Of a DNA stretch of 64,000 nucleotides, positions 59,743 through 64,000 are shown piece after piece. The notes below the pieces were generated by a model. That model had not been told where the DNA came from, ran no database searches, and saw nothing but the letters and a program-made list of their open reading frames with translations. This stretch comes from Paenibacillus nuruki. Lineage in GTDB: Bacteria > Bacillota > Bacilli > Paenibacillales > Paenibacillaceae. Position 1 is the first letter of the stretch, and every line of letters begins with the position of its first letter. The position numbers and the translations under genes are program-made. The DNA is taken from assembly GCF_001721045.1 (NCBI RefSeq), contig NZ_MDER01000031.1, positions 62,001-126,000 of the forward strand. The letters are read 5' to 3'.

Positions 59743-61473
59743 TTGAAAACGATCAAACGCCAAACTTCACTTACACTTTGTCTCTTATTGTTCATGGTTG
59801 TGTTGTTGTCTGCTTGTTCTTCAGACAGTAGTGGTAGTGAAGCGACTAGCCAAGTAGCTGCGGATGGTCGCAAAAGCGGTGAAGGTGGATTTATCGCCAA
59901 TCGTGATTTGACCGGACGTATTTTTCTTGAAGGTGATGGTGCACAATTACCTGATGATCAAGTGGGGAACCCGATAGCCCTCAAAATCAAAGAAAAAACA
60001 GGCATGACGATCAACTGGCAATCCAGCGGTGCAGCAGATGGACTACAAGAATTAACAGTAGCACTAGCGACTGGAGATTTACCTGATGTGATTGAAGCTT
60101 ATCTCGATCATGGTGGTCGCCCTGAAATGAATGTACTTCTCAAAGGTGCTCGTGAAGGTCTATTCACAGACTTAAGCCCTTACCTCAAAAATACCAAAGT
60201 GCTCAAAAACTATCTCGACCCAGATTTCTTACCTCGTGATACTAAAGAAAACGTGATGTTCCGCCCAGAGTTTGGCGGCAAAGTGTACTTTATTCATATG
60301 AATATCCCTGCCAAAAATACAACAGATGCTGACCGTATTCACTACCGTGGTGGATTATGGCTTCGCGCAGATATTGCGAAAGCATTAAATGTTGATCCTT
60401 CTACGATCAAAACACAAGATGATCTATACAATCTAGCAATCAAAATCAAAGCTGGAAACTTTAAAGATAATAATGGTAAACCAATCACTGTGATTGGCCC
60501 ACGTAAATGGGGCGGTCAAGTCACCAGTACGTTGTTCAAAAACTTCGATTTCGGTAACGGTACACAATTTGATGTTGATAATGGACAAGTTAAACATGTA
60601 GCTGAAACCGATTACGCACTAAAAAGTATTGAATTTGTACAAAAATTGCTTAGAGAAGGTCTACTCGACAAAGAAGCTTTCAATATGGATGGTGTTCGTG
60701 CAGAAGAAGCTTACAATAATGGTTCTTACGCCATCTCTTCCTATATGAATATCGCTCCTGATTCATTAACGATGTTTGAAAAAACAAAATATTTACCAAT
60801 GGATCAAATGGAAAATTATAAAGGCGAAACTGCTATTTATGAAAAAGAAAAATCAGGTAGCCAAGTGGTCGCTATCCCTTCAACTACCAAAAATCCAGAA
60901 CAAATTATTCAATACATGGACTACCTAGCCAGTAAAGAAGGTAAAACGCTATGGAATTATGGCGTTGAAGGCGAAGATTACAAGGTCAATGATAAAGGGC
61001 AATATATCTATACAGACAAAGTACTTGATGTCATGAAAAATAATCCAGGTGAAGAACGCAATACAATTCCTTATTTCTGGGGAAGTCTACTTGGCAAAAC
61101 CGATGTGAACAATAACAAAGATTTCGGTGAATTGATCCGTAGTGCGAATTCCCAACCGGATCGTTACAAACTGTATTTTGAATTGATGAATTATGGTAAT
61201 CCGAAATACAAATACTGGGATGGTTATACCGCAGCTTCTTATTTAGCAGAAGTTCCTGATATTGAAGCATCGCTCAAACCGGTACTGGATTCGTACAAAG
61301 ATGTGCTTGTACAAGCCTTTTTCGCTAAAGATATGACTGAAGCTACAAAACTACTTGATGATTATCGTCAACAGCTCAAAGATGCTGGAGTCGAACAATA
61401 CGAGAAATATTTACAAGAGAAATACAATGCCGATCCTTCTTCTGTCGTGTTCTATATTGATGCCTTTTTCTAA
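59743..61473 (+). CDS. Extracellular sugar-binding lipoprotein (LplA/YtcQ type)
   Basis: About 576 residues from TTG 59743, eight bases after TTTGGAG. Signal peptide with lipobox LLSAC. The remainder has the solute-binding fold of the LplA-like family 1 group: IALKIKEKTGMTINWQ, LATGDLPDVIEAY, LWLRADIAKALN and VVAIPSTTKNPEQIIQYMDYL. It binds an oligosaccharide outside the membrane for the two permeases. The ligand cannot be read from sequence; the downstream GH38-like gene suggests mannose-containing glycans. Confidence 0.9.
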   Translation: MKTIKRQTSLTLCLLLFMVVLLSACSSDSSGSEATSQVAADGRKSGEGGFIANRDLTGRIFLEGDGAQLPDDQVGNPIALKIKEKTGMTINWQSSGAADGLQELTVALATGDLPDVIEAYLDHGGRPEMNVLLKGAREGLFTDLSPYLKNTKVLKNYLDPDFLPRDTKENVMFRPEFGGKVYFIHMNIPAKNTTDADRIHYRGGLWLRADIAKALNVDPSTIKTQDDLYNLAIKIKAGNFKDNNGKPITVIGPRKWGGQVTSTLFKNFDFGNGTQFDVDNGQVKHVAETDYALKSIEFVQKLLREGLLDKEAFNMDGVRAEEAYNNGSYAISSYMNIAPDSLTMFEKTKYLPMDQMENYKGETAIYEKEKSGSQVVAIPSTTKNPEQIIQYMDYLASKEGKTLWNYGVEGEDYKVNDKGQYIYTDKVLDVMKNNPGEERNTIPYFWGSLLGKTDVNNNKDFGELIRSANSQPDRYKLYFELMNYGNPKYKYWDGYTAASYLAEVPDIEASLKPVLDSYKDVLVQAFFAKDMTEATKLLDDYRQQLKDAGVEQYEKYLQEKYNADPSSVVFYIDAFF

Positions 61474-61584
61474 AAACAATTCGTAAGTATCCTCAATGAT
61501 CTGATCATGTTGTACCACTGAACTGCTCAGGGGATGTGATGTTCAAGCATCCCCTATCAAATTAAAACTGCGGAGGTTATGCAG

Positions 61585-62481
61585 ATGGATAAAGCAGTAG
61601 GCAACGCACCGCTCAATGAGCGCATCGCTATTGTGATCAACTATATGTTATTGGTGGTATTGTGTCTGGTTATTCTGATGCCACTTGTTAATATTCTGGC
61701 GCTTTCTTTAAATGACGGTAAAGATGCTTCGCTCGGTGGTATTGCATTCTGGCCTCGTGTCTTCTCTGTCTCTAACTATATTGAAGTCTTCAAAAATCCA
61801 GCGGTATTGCAAGGTATGGAAGTCACTTTATTTCGTACGATTATAGGAACTTTTCTAAGTGTATTGCTTACATCGATGGCGGCTTTTGCACTTAAAAATA
61901 AAAACCTACCCGGTGTCGGTATAGCTAGTATTTTTATCGTCTTCACTATGTTGTTTAATGGCGGTATTATTCCTTACTTTATGGTTTTGAAAATGTTCAA
62001 CTTGAACAATACCATCTGGGTATACATTATCCCTACCCTATATAGCGCATGGAATCTAATACTGGTTCGTACCTTTTTCCAATCGATTGATCAAAGTATG
62101 GAAGAATCTGCAAAGATCGATGGTGCTCATGATTTTCAAGTGTTATTCCGTATCTATATTCCGCTTAGTATGCCGGTCTTATCCGTGATCTGTCTTTTTA
62201 ATGGAGTTATGCACTGGAATGATTGGTTCTCTGGCGCATTCTATGTCACAGATGAGAAATTAAGACCTTTGCAGACGATATTACAACAAATGTTAACTGC
62301 TGCTGAGGCGATGCGTAAAAACTTATCCATGAATGCGATGATGAGCGCCGGTAACTCGGTCACCACCGAATCGATGAAAATGGCGATGGTCATGATCTCT
62401 GTTGTACCGATTGCTACCGTTTATCCGTTTATTCAGAAGTATTTTGTCCAAGGGATTATGGTCGGATCGGTCAAAGGATAA
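61585..62481 (+). CDS. Sugar ABC transporter permease (YtcP/LplC type)
   Basis: About 298 residues with six membrane helices. The ATG at 61585 is better placed after GGAGG than the one at 61579. The EAA loop is MEESAKIDGAHDFQVLFRIYIPLSMPV. A YtcP-like N-terminus (MLLVVLCLVILMPLVNILALSLN) and C-terminal KYFVQGIMVGSVKG are characteristic. It forms the second half of the membrane channel with the LplB-like permease; the binding protein gene lies between them. Confidence 0.92.
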   Translation: MDKAVGNAPLNERIAIVINYMLLVVLCLVILMPLVNILALSLNDGKDASLGGIAFWPRVFSVSNYIEVFKNPAVLQGMEVTLFRTIIGTFLSVLLTSMAAFALKNKNLPGVGIASIFIVFTMLFNGGIIPYFMVLKMFNLNNTIWVYIIPTLYSAWNLILVRTFFQSIDQSMEESAKIDGAHDFQVLFRIYIPLSMPVLSVICLFNGVMHWNDWFSGAFYVTDEKLRPLQTILQQMLTAAEAMRKNLSMNAMMSAGNSVTTESMKMAMVMISVVPIATVYPFIQKYFVQGIMVGSVKG

Positions 62482-62579
62482 TTCCAATATCTCAACCGAT
62501 GGGCGATTACCATTACCCTACAGAAATAGAGTACACAAATCGGGATGCGCTACGTCCTTAAATAAATGAGGGATTATCA

Positions 62580-63545
62580 TTGAACGAAAAACAATACGAT
62601 GTTGTCTCTATCGGTGATGCTAATATTGATCTGATTGTGGCAGGCAGTGATCAGATGCCACTTCCAGGTCAAGAAGTTTTCGTCAAAAATATGCTGATTC
62701 ATATTGGCGGTGGTGCTGCTCTATTCTCGATGGCACTCGCTAAAATGGGACTCAAAGTCGCTTTTAATGGCGTTTTGGGAAGTGATTATTACGGTCGTTT
62801 TATTTTGGATGAGTTCAGTGAATTGAATATCGATACCTCTTATATTCGTCAAAGTGAACATAATAACACTGGAATTTCGATTGCGATTAACCCTGAACAA
62901 GATCGTTCTTTTATCACTTATATGGGTTCTAATGCTGAAGTTCGGATGGAAGACTTGAATGAAAACAGTATGCGATACGGTCGGCATGTGCATTTGACCG
63001 GTTATCAAGGTAGTCGTAATCATGATGCGTATATTCAAATGATCAAAAAGATCAAATCTTTTGGCGCTACGATTTCTTTTGATGTCGGTTGGGACGATAG
63101 CGGTGAATGGTACAGCGGTATTTTTGAAATTATGAGTGAAGTTGATATTTTCTTTCTCAATGAACTAGAAGCATTACATTACACAGGTTGTAGCGAAATT
63201 CGTGAGTCGATTAACAAAATGTCGCAACACGCTGAACATTTGGTTGTTAAAATGGGCTCACGTGGTGCCGTTTCTGTACAGAATCATCAAATGGTCTACC
63301 GCTCTGCGTACACGATTACAGCAGTCGATACAACAGGTGCTGGAGATAGTTTTAATGCGGGGTACATGTATGGTGTATTAACCGGACACGATACAGGAGA
63401 ATGTCTGCAATATGGCAATGCGTGCGGAGCCCTTTCAGTATCGGCTTATGGTGGCAATACAGGGATACCGGATCAAGCAGGAGTCGAAGATTTTATCGCC
63501 AAACAAGCTGGACATATTGCAGACGATTGGGAAGTTATTGTCTGA
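62580..63545 (+). CDS. PfkB-family carbohydrate kinase
   Basis: 321 residues. The start is TTG 62580 with GAGGGAT seven bases upstream. The PfkB family signatures are present: the N-terminal VSIGDANIDLIVAG and HIGGGAALFSMALAKMG, and the C-terminal DTTGAGDSFNAGYMYGVLTG with the catalytic Asp and anion hole. It should phosphorylate the sugar released inside the cell. Its place between permease and a GH38-like gene suggests mannose or a mannose-derived sugar, but fructose or ribose-type substrates cannot be excluded. Confidence 0.92.
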   Translation: MNEKQYDVVSIGDANIDLIVAGSDQMPLPGQEVFVKNMLIHIGGGAALFSMALAKMGLKVAFNGVLGSDYYGRFILDEFSELNIDTSYIRQSEHNNTGISIAINPEQDRSFITYMGSNAEVRMEDLNENSMRYGRHVHLTGYQGSRNHDAYIQMIKKIKSFGATISFDVGWDDSGEWYSGIFEIMSEVDIFFLNELEALHYTGCSEIRESINKMSQHAEHLVVKMGSRGAVSVQNHQMVYRSAYTITAVDTTGAGDSFNAGYMYGVLTGHDTGECLQYGNACGALSVSAYGGNTGIPDQAGVEDFIAKQAGHIADDWEVIV

Positions 63546-63561
63546 TTAAGGGAGGCACACT

Positions 63562-64000
63562 ATGTTTTTCACAGAAGATAAATTAAAAAAACGTCTTGAG
63601 CAACTTGAACCACTCCGTTATCGGGAGGCTTTCGAAGTATCCGAATACATCGCAATCGAAGATATCACAGGTGAAAATGGGATGCGCCCTCCAACAGCAA
63701 CACTAGATCATCCGAATACAGTGATGCGTACAGGCGATTTTTGGAAAGGTAGAGACCGTTATCTATGGCTCTCTGCCTCTGTTAACGTTCCTGTGGCATG
63801 GTGTAACCATACTGTAGTTGGACTGTTCGACTTTGGTATCACCGAAGGCGGTAACAATGGTGGATTTGAATCATTAGCGTACTGGAACAATCAGCTTTAT
63901 CAAGGTGTAGATAGCAATCATATCGAGATGATTCTTCCTGTGGGATACTCTGGTGAAGCCCGACTTGATTTCCGCTTATGGTCAGGGCTTGAAGGTGGTG
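63562..64000 (+). CDS. Probable GH38 alpha-mannosidase (N-terminal part, cut by window end)
   Basis: ATG 63562 follows GGGAGG, and the frame is open to the right edge (146 codons). The residues match the N-terminal beta domain of GH38 alpha-mannosidases: MFFTEDKLKKRLEQLEPLRY, then RDRYLWLSASVNVP, LFDFGI and GVDSNHIEMILPV, with DFRLWSGLEGGG at the edge. The catalytic domain lies outside the window, so activity cannot be judged. As the last visible gene of the operon it would cleave mannosides taken up by the ABC transporter. Confidence 0.75.
   Translation, partial: MFFTEDKLKKRLEQLEPLRYREAFEVSEYIAIEDITGENGMRPPTATLDHPNTVMRTGDFWKGRDRYLWLSASVNVPVAWCNHTVVGLFDFGITEGGNNGGFESLAYWNNQLYQGVDSNHIEMILPVGYSGEARLDFRLWSGLEGG

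Overview
The window looks like a chromosomal segment from a Paenibacillus-type member of the Bacillota. The DNA is AT-rich and has strong AGGAGG-type ribosome binding sites, including before GTG and TTG starts. It encodes S-layer-homology (SLH) surface proteins, LplA/LplB/YtcP-type sugar transport, a YoaJ-like expansin and a paeninodin-type lasso peptide cluster. No rRNA, tRNA, CRISPR array, transposase or phage gene was seen.

Layout. 1-2.6 kb: partial membrane sensor, then an OsmC/cupin/small-protein operon (minus). 2.7-6.3 kb: four-gene operon of ECF sigma factor, membrane regulator and ABC transporter (minus). 6.5-9.9 kb: a class I isoprenoid-synthase-like enzyme with an NHLP-type peptide precursor ending in Trp (plus), facing a polytopic histidine kinase (minus). 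10-13.5 kb: three small acidic proteins, a two-domain RNase H and an MFS exporter. 13.5-19 kb: a large methyltransferase, then an M50 peptidase / TIM-barrel / pectin-acetylesterase-like operon (minus). 19-24.1 kb: DUF2339 membrane protein, AEC transporter, lipoprotein cyclophilin, and a c-di-GMP-I riboswitch before a secreted TIM-barrel protein. 24.2-33.7 kb: lasso peptide cluster with a convergent APS kinase gene. 34-43.3 kb: cell-surface nuclease, expansin, aldo/keto reductase, discoidin-like protein and copper-amine-oxidase-like lipoprotein. 43.4-48.4 kb: stand-alone IF-3 paralogue, six-PAS hybrid kinase and a Cas4/AddB-like nuclease. 48.6-54.1 kb: SLH protein with duplicated modules and an MptE/Maf-like protein. 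54.3-64 kb: polyol dehydrogenase, LacI regulator and a sugar uptake operon with three operator copies, running into a probable GH38 alpha-mannosidase.

The strongest biology is the lasso cluster. Three tandem 44-residue precursors (too short for ordinary ORF calling) share a core starting AGIG with Asp9 as ring acceptor, a C-terminal Ser22 and a Tyr19 in an acidic stretch. The same operon encodes a macrolactam synthetase, B1 and split B2 proteins, an HPr-kinase-like lasso kinase, an NTP_transf_5 nucleotidyltransferase, an ABC exporter and, as first gene, a PAPS-type sulfotransferase. The APS kinase, which makes PAPS, sits convergently at the far end. I infer a lasso peptide that is phosphorylated at its C-terminus and possibly sulfated on tyrosine.

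The second candidate system is the pair at 6.5-7.9 kb. A DDxxD enzyme beside a leader peptide whose last residue is Trp, with a membrane kinase next door, recalls the ComQ/ComX/ComP logic but with an NHLP leader. This is inference from motifs and layout; no search could be run.
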